From Rhizomys pruinosus (lineage: Eukaryota > Chordata > Mammalia > Rodentia > Spalacidae), in the NCBI GenBank assembly GCA_009823505.1, contig VZQC01010399.1, forward strand, positions 1,334,193 through 1,398,192: DNA of 64,000 bases, given 5' to 3'. A program made the position numbers and the translations under genes. The notes below the pieces were generated by a model, which saw only the letters and a list, made by a program, of their open reading frames with translations, did not search any database and was not told the DNA's origin. Of this stretch, positions 10,156-20,932 are shown one piece after another (within the stretch, counting starts at the first letter, position 1; each line of letters begins with the position of its first letter).

Positions 10156-10504
10156 GTGTGTATGTGCATGTGTGTCTGTGTATACATGGACTCTTCATGG
10201 TGAGAGTGGGTACATGTGTCATGGTGATTGTGTAGAGGTCAGAGGACATTCCTGGGTGTCAGTCATAGCCTTCCATTTGATTTGATGCAGTCTGCCTTTG
10301 ACTGTCCCCTGCTGCATATGCCATTAGAGCTGGTGCAGGGCTTTTGGGACTACCCGGCTCTCTGGTCCCATCTTGCCATAGGAGCACTGGATTTGATGTG
10401 CATTACTGTGTCCCACTTTACATACATTCTTGTTTATAGCTTTAAATGAAAACAAAGAAGAGGGAAAGTAATCATGTCATTAGAAAGCTAATCATATCAC
10501 TGAA
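10156..10504. other. GT-rich tract and old B4-like remnant
   Basis: TGTGTGTATGTGCATGTGTG leads into GTAGAGGTCAGAGGACATTC, reminiscent of a minus-strand B3/B4. The rest is unrecognised. Confidence 0.4.
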
Positions 10505-10542
10505 GAAGCAGGGTACAGCCATGTGTGATGGCACATACTTTT

Positions 10543-11050
10543 TTTTTTTTTGGCCTTTTTGCGACAGGGTCTCTCCCAGCTTTCCTGGAACTCATTATGT
10601 AGACCAAGCTGGGCTTGAACTCACAGAGACCTGCCTGTCTCTGCCTCCTTAGTGCTGGGGCTAAAGGTGTGAACCACTGTGGTGGTTTGAATGAGTGTCC
10701 CCCATAGGCTGTAAGTATTCAGACATTTGTCTCCAGTTGGTGGCACTGTTTTTGGAGGTCTTAGAAGGTGTGGCCGTGCTAGAGGAAGTACATTATTGGG
10801 GGCAGGCTTAGTGAGTTTAACAAGCCTCGTGGTCTACAGTTGCTCTCTCTCTGCTTCCTGTGCTCTTTGCGAGATGTGACCCTTGGCTTGCTGCTCCAGC
10901 TCCAGCCGCCATGCCTCCCGCCACAATGGACTCTAATTCCCTGGAACCGTCAATCGTAAGCTCAAATAAACTCTTCCTTTTATAAGTTCCTTGGTCATGG
11001 TGTTTTATCACAGCAATAGAAAAGTGACTAATACAACCACCATGCCTGGA
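10543..11050 (-). mobile_element. B1 SINE split by an LTR
   Basis: Minus-strand B1 body at 10543-10677 and its last bases (CATGCCTGG) at 11041-11049, interrupted by the LTR between them. Confidence 0.88.
10678..11035 (+). mobile_element. MaLR-type solo LTR (ORR1/MT-like)
   Basis: 358 bp starting TGTGGTGG and ending AATACA, with the 5-bp duplication ACCAC at 10673-10677 and 11036-11040. TGT...ACA ends and 5-bp duplications are the ERVL-MaLR pattern. AATAAACTC near 10965 fits the LTR polyadenylation region. Confidence 0.82.
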
Positions 11051-11180
11051 GATGGCACATACTTTTAGTCCTAGGCAGAGGCAGGCAGATCTCTGGCCAT
11101 TCGAAGTTAGCCTGATCCATGTTCCAGGCCAGCTAGAGCTACGTAGTGAGACCAAGTCTAAAAGTAAAACAAACAAAACT

Positions 11181-11827
11181 ATATTCACACAAAGCCCAAA
11201 ACAGACAAGAAGCAGGGTTATAAAAAGAGAACAGAAGTGAAGAACTGGTTATGACAAAAGCTGAAACAAGGGAGATAAATTTAAAAAGAAGATCTGAGAA
11301 ATAAAATTGAGTTATTTTCAAAGGGAAAAAAGGAAAAATTTAAAAAACCTAAATAATGTTTTGTAACAAGGGTAGGGAAGTATAGACAAAATTAAAGATG
11401 CCAACATATAATTACAGGTAAATAAGAAATGTGGAAGTTCAGATGGGAGATTTGTGCCAAGAAATCAGAAAATCTAGACAACAGGATTCCTAGAAAAATA
11501 TGGTACAAACTTCTGAAATTCACTTGAGTTGGTTGGCTGATTAATCAACGGAGGCTGGGGGCAAGAGAAGAGGGCGAGTCGGGGACAGTTGACCAATGGG
11601 CACCAAGTTACAGTGAGATGGGACTGAGTTCTGTAGTTAGATGCTGTTAATGAAAAGCACATTGATACTAATAGTATGACTAGGGAGATCATAGAAGAAT
11701 GGCCAAGAAACATAGGAAATGAGTTGTGACTAATCACAAGAGACATATGGAATAAAATGAGATTCACACCTTTTTCTTTCATACAGTTGGTAAATGTCAA
11801 ACAGATGATATGAACACACATTTCTTT
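11181..11827. other. Intronic stretch without recognised features
   Basis: A-rich, with no SINE. Short open frames here show no family similarity. Confidence 0.55.
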
Positions 11828-11984
11828 TTATTCTTTTTTTTTTTTTTTTGGTCTTTTTTTGAGGCAGGATCTGCCTTTAGTCCCAGCTGGCCTGGAGCTC
11901 ACTATGTAGATCAGATTGGCCTTGAACTTAGACAGATCTGCCTGCCTCTGCTGGAATTAAAGGCGTGCACCACCACGCTCGGCT
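11828..11984 (-). mobile_element. B1 SINE
   Basis: A poly(T) tail and minus-strand B1 with a short deletion after CTGCCTCTGC, ending CCACCACGCTCGGC. Confidence 0.92.
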
Positions 11985-12179
11985 ACAGACATTTCTAAAT
12001 GCTTTAGAGGAGTTTAGATTGTGGCCAGCTGTCCCATCACAATGCTCTTTAGCTTTCTCTTCTTGGTGGAATCTGTTCTTTGCAGTCCAGATTTCTCTTA
12101 TTCACCATAGCAAATGAAGGCATCTTCTGACCTACCCCCATACCCCACAAATCCACCAGGTTCTTGAAAGTGATGGTGA

Positions 12180-12730
12180 TACTTATTTCTTTATTTTGCT
12201 TTCTGAGTATTTCTTTGACCTTCTATTCAGTCCCTGCCATTCTTTCTTCTGCTTGGTTTAATCTACTGGTGATGCTTTCCACTGCATTTTTAAATTGACT
12301 TTCCAAGTGTTTTGATATGCAGTGTTCCTGTCTGAATCTCACTGTCTTTGTCTTCCTTCTAGCCCATGTTGCCTTCTTGTCCAGTCCTAGACTGATTTCA
12401 TTATTTCATTTATTTGCTTGATGGAATTCCCTTTGAGGTCACTGATGTTTTTAAAAACTCGACTTTTGGGGCTGGAGGGATGACCTAGTGGTTGAGAGTG
12501 CCGACCACTCTTGTAGAGGACCCGGGTTCAATCCCCAGCACCCACATGGTGGCTGAGAACCATCTGTAACTCCAATTCCAGGACAACTCCAGTTCCAGGG
12601 GAATCCGACACCCTCTTCTGACCTCCTCGGCATTGCACAACACGGGTGCACAGACCTACATGCAGACAGTACATTCATACACATAAAAAAATAAATATAA
12701 AAAAAAACTCGACTTTTGAGTTCTTATCTG
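12180..12730 (-). mobile_element. Old L1 fragment (ORF1 region), interrupted
   Basis: On the minus strand this resembles the start of mammalian L1 ORF1 (plus-strand words TGCCATTCTTTCTTCTGC and TTTAATCTACTGGTGATGC). A B2 splits it near 12468-12703. Confidence 0.55.
12468..12703 (+). mobile_element. B2 SINE, 19-bp duplication subfamily
   Basis: A full B2 with the duplicated CCAGTTCCAGG word, flanked by AAACTCGACTTTT at about 12455 and 12706. Confidence 0.95.
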
Positions 12731-13464
12731 GCATGTCAACCATTTCAGCATCCTAGACTCAATTATTGAGGAGTTTTCTCGCCTTTTTGTATTTCTTGTG
12801 TTCTTCTTTTTTCTTTTTTTTAAGTGGGAGGTCACAGCGTTTATTCCTGATTCCACCCACACCGGGCCCAGATCCTCAAAGCCTGAGCCCAGGTAGTAGG
12901 CTCTTTACAGCATTTGTAGGTAATTTAACATCATCCCAGACCGTCTCTGGCATTGGTGGGCACCGGGGTCATGGGGCCTTCCGGCCTACGTGATAATGGA
13001 TCATGCATAAGGATCTATGTGATCTGGGGCCTTGCACAAGGGTCTCTACCCTATAGGTCAAAAGTGGGGGGCATGAGTTGCAATTCCAAAGAGAGAAGTG
13101 TGTTGACAAAAGCAAAAAGTAAAGATTAAGCATACACTTGGTTGTCTCAAGCTGGCAGGAGGGCTGGCATTTAGATAAACTTGGGCTGTTTTCTGAGAAA
13201 GCAAAACCGGATTTTTCATAGGCTAGCCACTCTGGGCTTTTTCTCAATTAATTTTAGTTTTCTTCCTTAACTAATTTTAGTTTTCTTCTTCAATATCTAG
13301 AACCAAAAAGTTGCTCCACTGAGAAAACTGCTTGCACAGGAGGGGAGGCTTCTGGCTCATTCAAGCCTTGCAGTTCTCAGTCTTGCCAGGACTCGGGTTC
13401 TCTTGTTTTAGGATAACAGCTGGTCCAGCTTCAAAGTATCCTAGTAATTAAAAACTAATAAAAC
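12731..13464. other. Intronic stretch without recognised features
   Basis: It contains a short pyrimidine tract (12803-12822) and GC-richer sequence to 13050. No family recognised. Confidence 0.5.
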
Positions 13465-13570
13465 AAGCTGGTTGTGGTGGCTCAGACCTGTAATTCCAGC
13501 ACTCAAGCAGGCAGGATTACTATAGTTCATGGTGGGCCTGGGGTACAGAGTGAGAACTTGTCAAATATAA
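13465..13570 (+). mobile_element. B1-like SINE, old
   Basis: GCTGGTTGTGGTGGCTCAG head and GGGTACAGAGTGAGAAC end; heavily diverged. Confidence 0.6.
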
Positions 13571-14278
13571 GACCTGAGTTCAGTCTTGAGCCCTGGGGGA
13601 ACAAAGGTAAATTTATCTTTACAATTTCAAAATTCATCATACTTGAGAAAACTTACAAGCCACTGACAAATAAAGAAGAGCTTGTTCCCCCAGGGAAAGG
13701 AAAGCTAGCTCTTCAGGTGACCGTATTTCCACTGAAGAGGCAGAATGACATTTAAAAGTCCTTTTGTTGAAGGTCACTCACTGGTCTTTTTTGTGTTCTT
13801 GACATGCAATATTTTAGGGTAGATGTCTCTTTTGGTTTTATTTAGGGGGTCTTCTTTAGCAAGCTATCATCTCTTGAGAGCACAATCCACAGTAACACTC
13901 AGAGGGGAGAAAACAAACTCTGATGATAGCAACATCATCAAAATGAACCAGATACAGAAATATGAGGAAAATTGGAGACAATTACTATATCACCAGGAAC
14001 CATAGAGAAGAAAATGAAAAAAAAATGCAGACTAAATGATGAGGATAAAATTTAATTTAAGTGAAAGTAATAATAATAAATGCATGGAATAAAGAAGGTA
14101 TTAAGGAGAAGGTAAAGAGAAAGCAGAAGTTAAAAGAGAAAGAGAAGGAGGAAAAGGAAGAGGAGGAGGGAGACAAACTTGGGAAGAGGGCAAGAGAAGA
14201 AACAAAAATTTGATTATAAAAATCAATAAAATACATAAATCATTTTGGGTAAAAAAGAGAAGAACATGAAAGGTTTTA
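13571..14278. other. Intronic, A/purine-rich, no recognised gene
   Basis: A GA-rich segment spans 14105-14200. Nothing else identified. Confidence 0.5.
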
Positions 14279-14413
14279 TTGGGTAGCACATGCTTTTAAT
14301 CCCAGTACTTGGGAAGCAGAGGCAGGTAGATCTCTGTGAGTTCATGGCCAGCTTGGTCTACAGAGTGAGTTCTAGGCCAGGGCTACACAGTGAGATCCTT
14401 TCTCCAAAAAAGG
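14279..14413 (+). mobile_element. B1 SINE
   Basis: CTTTTAATCCCAGTACTTGG and TTCATGGCCAGCTTGGTCTA, with a short A-rich end; some diversity and a small internal deletion. Confidence 0.88.
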
Positions 14414-14880
14414 GGGAATTTTTGTGGTTGTTTTAAGAATAGAGAGAGATTGATTAATTGAAGCTCTTTACTTCTCAGTGGGCAGGAAGCAGGGAGAAAA
14501 GTGCCTGTGCTCACTGGCTTCTCCTTCCATCTCTTTCTATTCCCCCAGGACTCCAGCCTATGGGGTGCTGTGATGACATTCTGGGCAGGTCTTCTCCTGC
14601 TTAGTCGATCTTCTCACAGATACACTCTCACAAATATACAGCAGAGCTGTACTTGACCAGTCTCCTTGGATATCTCTCAATACTGTCAAGAATGACCATC
14701 CTGGACATGTTAACTGTGGGATGCCTGGTACTCATTCACGTAAAGGGTGGCAGCTGGAAGTAGGAGTGGAGACTTCACACTAGGGGTCATGGCTGCTGTT
14801 CAGACTGTGAGGGTAAACAGAGCTTACTCAGAAGTCAGAAAAACAAACTCTGGAATGCTTGGCTATTCAGAATTACATTG
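14414..14880. other. Intronic stretch, possible old interspersed repeat
   Basis: GACTCCAGCCTATGGGGTGC and surrounding words look like a medium-reiterated rodent repeat, but I cannot name the family. Confidence 0.35.
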
Positions 14881-15128
14881 AGGGGGAACATGGCACAGTG
14901 GTTAAGAGCACTGGCTGCTCTTGCATAGGAACCAAGTTTGGTTCCCAGTACCCACATATCAGCTAACAACCATCTGTAATTCCAGTTCCATGGTATCCAA
15001 CACTCTCCCCTCTTCTGGCCTCTCTGGTCATTGCACACATACACGCATACACACGTACACGCATACACTCATACACTTCCATGTATGCAGGTAAAACACT
15101 CATATACATAAAATAAAATAAATACAAT
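14881..15128 (+). mobile_element. B2 SINE, diverged
   Basis: GTGGTTAAGAGCACTGGCTG head. The region after TGGTCATTGCACAC is expanded with CACGCATA-like units before the tail. Confidence 0.85.
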
Positions 15129-15410
15129 TAAAATAAGAGAAATTATAATACTGAGGAGAAAAAAGGCACCGAAGAGGAGTAGCTGGTGAAGCTGAAGGAA
15201 GACCGAGAGAGAAAAAAATGGTTCCTGAGCTGCTGAACTGTTCCACATGCTGCTGACAGATCAGGCAAGGTGACTGAAAGCTGACCCTGGAGTTAGTGGG
15301 TGATATTACTGAAAACTTTGATAAGAAGAGTTTCTGGAGAAAGTTTGATTAGTGTTGATTCCAGGAAAGATGAGAGGAAAGGGGGAAAATAATGTGATGT
15401 TAAACAACAC

Positions 15411-15547
15411 TTTGAGAGACAGGGTCTCCCTGTAGCCCCATCTGGCCTGGAACTCACTCTGTAGACCAGGCTGGCCTTGAACTCACAGAGATCCACCTGC
15501 CTCTGCCTCCTGAGTGCTGGGATTAAAGGTGTGCACCACCACGCCCA
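15411..15547 (-). mobile_element. B1 SINE without poly(A)
   Basis: GAGAGACAGGGTCTCCCTG to CACCACCACGCCCAG; AACACTTT occurs on both sides. Confidence 0.92.
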
Positions 15548-15752
15548 GATAACACTTTCTTGGAGTAAAGGGGAGAAAAAAAATTGAAGGGCTATGAGTT
15601 AAAGAGGAATGCTAATATAGGATGTTTTCTTTAAATTCAATGGTTACTCTGTCTTCTAACTATATCCTCTGAAGGTCAAACTTCTAATTTCTTTGGTTTT
15701 GTCTAATGTTTGGTACATCACCTTAGAAAATGCAGCAAAGAGGAACTACTAT

Positions 15753-15982
15753 ATTTTTTTTTCAATTTTTTAATTTATTTTGTATGTGTATGGATGTACT
15801 GTTTGCATGTAGGTTTGTGCACCCGTGTCGTGCAATGCCTCGGAGGTCAGAAGAGGGCTAAGGATTCTCCTGGAACTGGAGTTAAAGATGATTCTCAGCC
15901 ACCATGTGGGTGCTAGGGATTGAACACAGTCCTCTGCAAGAGCAATCAGTGTTCTTAACCACTAGGCCATCTCTCCAGCCCC
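15753..15982 (-). mobile_element. B2 SINE (first of three in tandem)
   Basis: A full minus-strand B2 with a perfect 15-bp duplication, AAGAGGAACTACTAT, at 15738-15752 and 15983-15997. Confidence 0.96.
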
Positions 15983-15999
15983 AAGAGGAACTACTATTT

Positions 16000-16258
16000 A
16001 TTTTTAATTTTTTAATGAATTTTATTTCTGTTTATTTCTGTATGTGTATGAATGTACTGTCTGCATGCAAGTCTGTGCACCCGTGTCGTGCAATGCCGCG
16101 GAGGTCAGAAGAGGGTGTCAGATTCCCTTGGAACTGGAGTTCTCCTGGAATTGGAGTTTCAGACGGTTCTCAGCCGCCATGTGGGTGCTGGAGATCGAAC
16201 CCGGGTCCTCTGTAAGAGCGGTTGGCACTCTTAACTGCTAGGCCATCTCTCCAGCCCC
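16000..16258 (-). mobile_element. B2 SINE (second), 19-bp duplication subfamily
   Basis: A full minus-strand B2 carrying GGAGTTCTCCTGGAATTGG, directly following the duplication of its neighbour. Confidence 0.94.
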
Positions 16259-16259
16259 A

Positions 16260-16379
16260 TTAAATTTATTTTTGTATATGTATATATGTACTGTCTGCAT
16301 GCAAGCCTGTGCACCTGTGTCGTGCAATGCCGCGGAGGTCAGAAGAGGGCGTCGGATTCCCCTGGAACTGGAGTTCTCC
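16260..16379 (-). mobile_element. B2 SINE (third), 5'-truncated
   Basis: Only the 3' half is present, breaking off at GGAACTGGAGTTCTCC inside the internal duplication. A second truncated copy near 20036 breaks at almost the same point. Confidence 0.9.
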
Positions 16380-16617
16380 ACTATTAATTGAAGGCTTGCT
16401 AAATGTTTTTCTGGGCCTCTGTATAATTCCTTATTTAATAAACATGCAAGTCCATTAATCCACACAATTTTAAATCCAAGATTTTAGAGAAGTGTGTTGT
16501 TCATAGATTTCAATATAGGTCTATCTTAATCTACATTAGTGTATGGGTTGAGCTATGTTTCTCCAAAAAGATGCCATGAAGTTCTAATTCCTAAGACCAC
16601 TTTAGGATGTGATATCT

Positions 16618-16772
16618 GGGTTGGGAGTGGTGGCGCACACCTTTAATCCCAGCACTTGGGAGACAGAGGCAGGCAGATCTCTGTGAGTTCCAGGACAGCC
16701 TGGTCTGTATAGCAAGTTCCAGGCCAGCTGGTGCAACCTGTCTCAACAAGACTAAAAAACCGAACAAACACG
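16618..16772 (+). mobile_element. B1 SINE (first of a pair)
   Basis: GGGAGTGGTGGCGCACACC head with an A-rich end. Confidence 0.9.
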
Positions 16773-16888
16773 AAGCCGGGCGTGGTGGCGCATGCCTTTA
16801 ACCCTAGCACTTGGGAGGCAGAGGCAGGTGGATTTCTGTGAGTTCAAGGCCAGCCTGGTCTACAGAGAGAGCTCCAGGCCAGCTGGGA
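16773..16888 (+). mobile_element. B1 SINE (second of a pair), 3'-truncated
   Basis: GCCGGGCGTGGTGGCGCATG head directly after the first B1. It stops at CCAGCTGGGACA with no tail. Confidence 0.92.
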
Positions 16889-16894
16889 CAAGTC

Positions 16895-17127
16895 ACCTTT
16901 GCACCTTGTTTGAGGCAGGGTCTTCAGTGGAATGTAGACTAGGTTAGCTGTCAGGGAGCTTTGGGAGTCTCCTATCTCTGTCCTCAGCCTTCATTTCTCA
17001 TAGGAGCTTTGGGATTATAGACTCTTGTGCTATCGTGCTGGTTTAATGTAGGTTCTGGAGATCTGAAGTCAGGTCATCAGGGGTGCACAGTAAGTATTTT
17101 ATCTACTGGACCATCTCCCCAGCCCTG
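16895..17127 (-). mobile_element. B4-like SINE, old
   Basis: A B1-like segment near 16905 and the minus-strand head CTACTGGACCATCTCCCCAGC at 17104-17124 frame a diverged middle. Confidence 0.5.
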
Positions 17128-17376
17128 GTCATATCTTTATTACAGGTGACCACAGAAAGAACACAGTATGATGATGGAGGCAGAGATTGGAATGGTGTGT
17201 TTGGGAGACAAGGAAAGGGAAGGGTTGCTTAGCAAGGTACCAGAAACCCTGAGGAGGCAAGATAAGATCCCTTCCCGATCCCAAGGTTGAAGAGGAACAT
17301 GGCCCAATGGATAACTTGATTTCTGTCTTCAAAGCAGGACTGTGAAACAACACATATGTGAGGATTTGGGGGGAGG

Positions 17377-17518
17377 GTCTTTTTGAAACTAGGTCTTCCT
17401 GTAGCTCCAGCTGGCCTGAAACTTGCTATGTAGACCAAGCTAGCCGCAGACTTACAGAGATCCTCCTGATTCTGCTTTCCTAGTGCTGGGATTAAAGGCA
17501 TTTGCCACCACACCTGAC
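17377..17518 (-). mobile_element. B1 SINE, diverged
   Basis: GAAACTAGGTCTTCCTGTAG to GCCACCACACCTGAC. Confidence 0.9.
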
Positions 17519-17560
17519 TTTCATCACCATCCTTGGGTTTGATATCTATAGTTTTAAATC

Positions 17561-17640
17561 ACACACACAAAAACAAACAAACAAACAAAAAAAAACCAAA
17601 AAAAAAAAAAAATCCCCAAGAAACCAAAAAAAAAAAAATC
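17561..17640. repeat. A-rich (CAAA)n tract
   Basis: ACAAACAAACAAA followed by long A runs. Confidence 0.9.
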
Positions 17641-17949
17641 ACTCAGTTCAAGGTACTTTGTTATGTGAGCTCTAGAAAACCAATATAAAGTAGCACAGTG
17701 CCTCTCCCTGACAAATACATAAACTCCTTAATCAATATCTCCCACCTGAGCAAAATAATGCTCTTGAGTTTGCTGCTCTGCCACATGAGAGCATAGTTTA
17801 ACATTAGTCCAATTTGAAATCTGTTCAGTTTTGGGTGGTAAAGATGCATCAGTAGCCAGAAAAAGCACCACATATCGGGACATATGTAATCACTACATCA
17901 TCCTATCATGAAACCTAGCATACTTTGAGCAGAATGGAGATGGCCTTAC

Positions 17950-18427
17950 CTAGAATAACATGATGAACATAGCTGCCGTCTGCTGACAGTGACAGATTCT
18001 CATGTCCTGTAGATGTGACCATAGCTCCATTCACGGTGAAATTTTGATAGGAATAGTATATCTTGTGTTTGTCCCAGAGGATTATTTCTGGGATTGCTGA
18101 GAACAGAAAACGTAGGGTTAAATGAGTGTCAATGGACACATCTAACTTAAAGTCTTGAAATGTCCACTTCCCTGAGTCCTCATTATATATCACTAGGTAC
18201 ATCTGTTTGGTGACAGTACACTCCACACAATGACTTAACAGCACGGCTAACTCCAGGGGGTGTGTTGTGTACTCCACAGACTCTACTTGTAGCTCATTTC
18301 TGAGTGGAAGCTTCAGAATCATTTTCAGTCTTTTAACATTTATAATTTTTTTAAATCTCAATGGAGTATATGTAACATAAACTTCAGATATTGTCCAGAG
18401 TGCCATGATGCTCTTTTTGCTTTCAAT
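17950..18427 (-). CDS. CATSPERE: CATSPERE coding exon D (478 nt)
   Basis: The acceptor TCTTCAG ends at 18428 and the donor GTAAGG begins at 17949. The exon encodes 159 residues plus one base, beginning IESKKSIMALWTISEVYV. Human CATSPERE shares the motifs VEYTxHPLE, CxVTK, LVIYNED, QDF and ILW-KH-IYYxYxNFT. Sequons NFT and NLS are present. The first eleven residues after the exon C junction match the human spacing exactly. The polypyrimidine tract of the acceptor is entirely a (CT)n microsatellite. The leading Ser-Leu run that can be translated upstream is this microsatellite and is not coding. Confidence 0.92.
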
Positions 18428-18429
18428 CT

Positions 18430-18431
<2 letters not shown>

Positions 18432-18468
<37 letters not shown>
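18432..18468. promoter_or_regulatory. (GA)n microsatellite forming the exon D polypyrimidine tract
   Basis: An uninterrupted GA run ends four bases from the exon D acceptor. In the CATSPERE transcript it reads (CU)n and is the only polypyrimidine tract before the TCTTCAG acceptor, so its length may affect splicing. The regulatory role is inferred. Confidence 0.75.
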
Positions 18469-18471
<3 letters not shown>

Positions 18472-18536
18472 TCAGTATTATGGAGTGGTCTAACAATTTC
18501 TGTCTTCTAACTTATTTCACTTAAAAATGAAAAGCA

Positions 18537-18768
18537 GGGGTTGGAGAGATGCCTCAGCAACTAAGAGCATTGACTGCCTTTGCAGAGGACCTGGGTTCAA
18601 TTCCCAGCCTCACATGGTGGCTAACAACCATTCTAACTCTGGTTCCAGGGAATCTGATGCCCTCTTCTGACCTCTGTGGGCATCGTATGACACAGGTGCC
18701 TTTATATACATGCAGGTAATATGCTCATATACATAAAAAATAAAAATAATAAAATATTTTTAAAAATG
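18537..18768 (+). mobile_element. B2 SINE, diverged
   Basis: GGTTGGAGAGATGCCTCAGC head, B2 body and AATAAAATA tail, starting 110 nt upstream of exon D in the transcript. Confidence 0.9.
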
Positions 18769-18779
18769 GAAGGCAGAGA

Positions 18780-18846
18780 GGCAGCAAGTGTAGCTTCATG
18801 GCAGAGTGCACAAGATCCTGGGCTCAGTCCCCAGCACCAAAAACTA
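18780..18846 (+). mobile_element. ID-like SINE, old
   Basis: GCAGCAAGTGTAGCTTCATG and GGGCTCAGTCCCCAGCACC resemble the tRNA-Ala-like ID element. Confidence 0.6.
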
Positions 18847-19056
18847 AGTAATTTCTAGTGTTCAATTTCCTTTTAGTTTGTTTTAGTATAATACTTTAGG
18901 CTAAAGTTCACTAAATAAAAACATATCACATCATGAAAATAAATTATTCTATTAATTTTCTTATAATTTTTCTGGCAGCAGGAAGAATAAGTTGCATTTT
19001 CCCTTAAACCTTTAAATACATCCGTCTTCTCTTTGCTTAGATATTTATCACTCTTG

Positions 19057-19330
19057 TCAGGGATAGTGATATATACCTGGAATCCCAGTACTTTGGAAGT
19101 TGTGGGAGGAAGATTTTGAGGAAGTTTGAGGCCAGCTTGGGCTATATAGTGCTTGTCTTAAAACAAGCAAACAAAGCTGGGCACAGTGGCGCAGACCGTT
19201 AATCCCAGCACTCAGGAGGCAGAGGCAGGTGGATCTCTGAGAGTTCAAGACCAGCCTGGTCTACATAATGAGTTCCAGGCCAGTTGAAACTACAGGGAAA
19301 CCCTAACTCAAAAAGACCCCCCCAAAAAAG
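19057..19330 (+). mobile_element. Two adjacent B1 SINEs
   Basis: An old B1 at 19057-19173 (AGTGATATATACCTGGAATC) is followed directly by a younger B1 at 19174-19330 (GCTGGGCACAGTGGCGC). Confidence 0.82.
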
Positions 19331-19399
19331 CCAAAAAAGAAACAAATATCCCCCCAAACCCCAAGCAAACAAACACCCCACAAGAAAAGAACAACTTTC

Positions 19400-19612
19400 A
19401 GAGGACCTGGGTTCGATTCCCAGTACCCACATGGCGGCTAAGAACCATCTTTAAGCAGAGCATGGTGGCACGCCTTTAATCCTAGCCCTGGGGAGGCAGA
19501 GGCATGTGTATCTCTGTGAGCTCAAAGCCAGCCTGGTCTACAGAGTGAGTTCCAAGCCAGCTGGGGCTACAGGGAAACCCTGTCTGAAACAACAACAACA
19601 ACAAACAACAAA
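19400..19612 (+). mobile_element. Composite B2-B1 SINE, 5'-truncated
   Basis: It starts inside the B2 head at AGAGGACCTGGGTTCGATTC, passes through AAGAACCATCTTTAA and continues as B1 (GCAGAGCATGGTGGCACGCC) to a (CAA)n tail. Confidence 0.85.
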
Positions 19613-19627
19613 AACTTTGTTAATTTT

Positions 19628-19855
19628 TATTTAACATTTATGTATTTTTATTGTATGTGTAGGAGTGTTTTGCCTGAGTATGTAAGTACACCATGTTTGT
19701 GCCTGGTGCCTGTGGAGGCCAATAGAGGGGCAGCAGATCCCCGGGAAAGTGGAGTTACAGATGGTTGTTAGCCACCATATGGGTGCTAGGAGCTGAACCT
19801 GGGTTCTCTGTAAGGGCAGCAAGTACTCTTAGCCACTGAGACATGATTCCCAGCC
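19628..19855 (-). mobile_element. B2 SINE, diverged
   Basis: TTGTATGTGTAGGAGTGTTT to GACATGATTCCCAGCC in minus-strand order. Confidence 0.85.
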
Positions 19856-19899
19856 TAAAGCTTTAATTTTTGGAAATTAGTTTACATCTACATCTACAT

Positions 19900-20036
19900 G
19901 TTTTTTTTATTTTATTTTTATTTTATTTTATTTATGTGTATGAATGTACTGTCTGCATGCAAGTCTGTGCACCCGTGTCATGTAATGCCGCGGACGTCAG
20001 AAGAGGGCGTCGGATTCCCCTGGAACTGGACTTCTG
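19900..20036 (-). mobile_element. B2 SINE, 5'-truncated
   Basis: Only the 3' half is present, ending GGAACTGGACTTCTG. TACATGTTTT lies on both sides. Confidence 0.9.
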
Positions 20037-20188
20037 GATTACATGTTTTAATGACACCAAATTATTTAGAGTATATTAGCAATGTACCGTAAGGTGTATA
20101 ACATATTTATAAGTAAAATATAAAGCAGGGCTATAGGATGAAAGATGGGGTATAAATAGAATGGCACAGTTAAAAGGGCTTACAGCAG

Positions 20189-20335
20189 CCGGGCATGGTG
20201 GCACATGCCTTTAATCCCAGCACTTGGGAGGCAGAGGCAGGTGGATCTCTGGGAGTTCAAGGCCAGCCTGGTCTACAAAGTGAGTTTATGGGACCAGTGG
20301 AGACTACAGGAGGGACCCGTTTGTCTCAAAAATGA

Positions 20336-20372
<37 letters not shown>
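20189..20372 (+). mobile_element. B1 SINE with long poly(A)
   Basis: GCCGGGCATGGTGGCACATG head and an uninterrupted A run of more than 30, which suggests a young insertion or an expanded tail. Confidence 0.94.
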
Positions 20373-20373
<1 letters not shown>

Positions 20374-20409
20374 CCCTATGAGACAGTACAGTATTTAAAA
20401 TTAAACCCT

Positions 20410-20652
20410 TGGGGCTGGAGAGATGGCTCAGTGGTTAAGAGCACCAACTGCTCTTGCAGAGGATCCAGGTTCAATTCCCAGCACCCACATAGTGGCTAAG
20501 AACCATCTTTAAGTTGGGCACGTCTTTAATCCCAGCACTTGGGAGGTAGAGGCAGGTGGATCTCTGTGGGTTCAAGGCCAGCCTGGTCTACAGAGCAAGC
20601 TCCAGGCCAGCTGGGACTAAAGGGAGACCCTGTCTCAAAAAAGACCCCCCCC
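20410..20652 (+). mobile_element. Composite B2-B1 SINE
   Basis: A full B2 head ending AAGAACCATCTTTAA joins a B1 (GTTGGGCACGTC, slightly shortened). A perfect 12-bp duplication, AAATTAAACCCT, flanks the whole unit at 20398-20409 and 20653-20664. Confidence 0.9.
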
Positions 20653-20841
20653 AAATTAAACCCTCATAGCTCAAAGATTATTATAAATCCCAGTAGAGCC
20701 CCTGAAAATAGTTTCGATAGCAAAAATCAGTATATGAGACAACGTAATAATAGTTTAAAAATTATATGATTCATTCAGAATGAGGCAAGATAGGAGGAAC
20801 AAAGAAACAAAGAACCAGTGGAATCAATAAAATGTAACTGC

Positions 20842-20918
20842 CACTGCTGGGGGCTATGGCTCAGTGGACACCACTTAGAGGGCCTAGGTTCAGTCCAAGG
20901 GAGTGGCAAAAAATAAAT
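20842..20918 (+). mobile_element. ID-like SINE
   Basis: GGGGGCTATGGCTCAGTGG and CCTAGGTTCAGTCC, then a short A-rich tail. Confidence 0.65.
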
Positions 20919-20932
20919 GCCAAAGTAGAAGT

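Larger units (their letters stand above)
10505..11180 (+). mobile_element. Old B1-like SINE, outer host of a three-level nest
   Basis: Its two halves lie at about 10505-10542 and 11051-11180 (GGCAGAGGCAGGCAGATCTC). GATGGCACATACTTTT is duplicated at about 10527 and 11051 around the inserted minus-strand B1. Confidence 0.75.

Noticed and set aside
18428..18496. Extending exon D upstream through the Ser-Leu run
   Set aside because: The extension translates the (CT)n splice tract, and the TCTTCAG acceptor at 18428 gives exact agreement with the human residue spacing.
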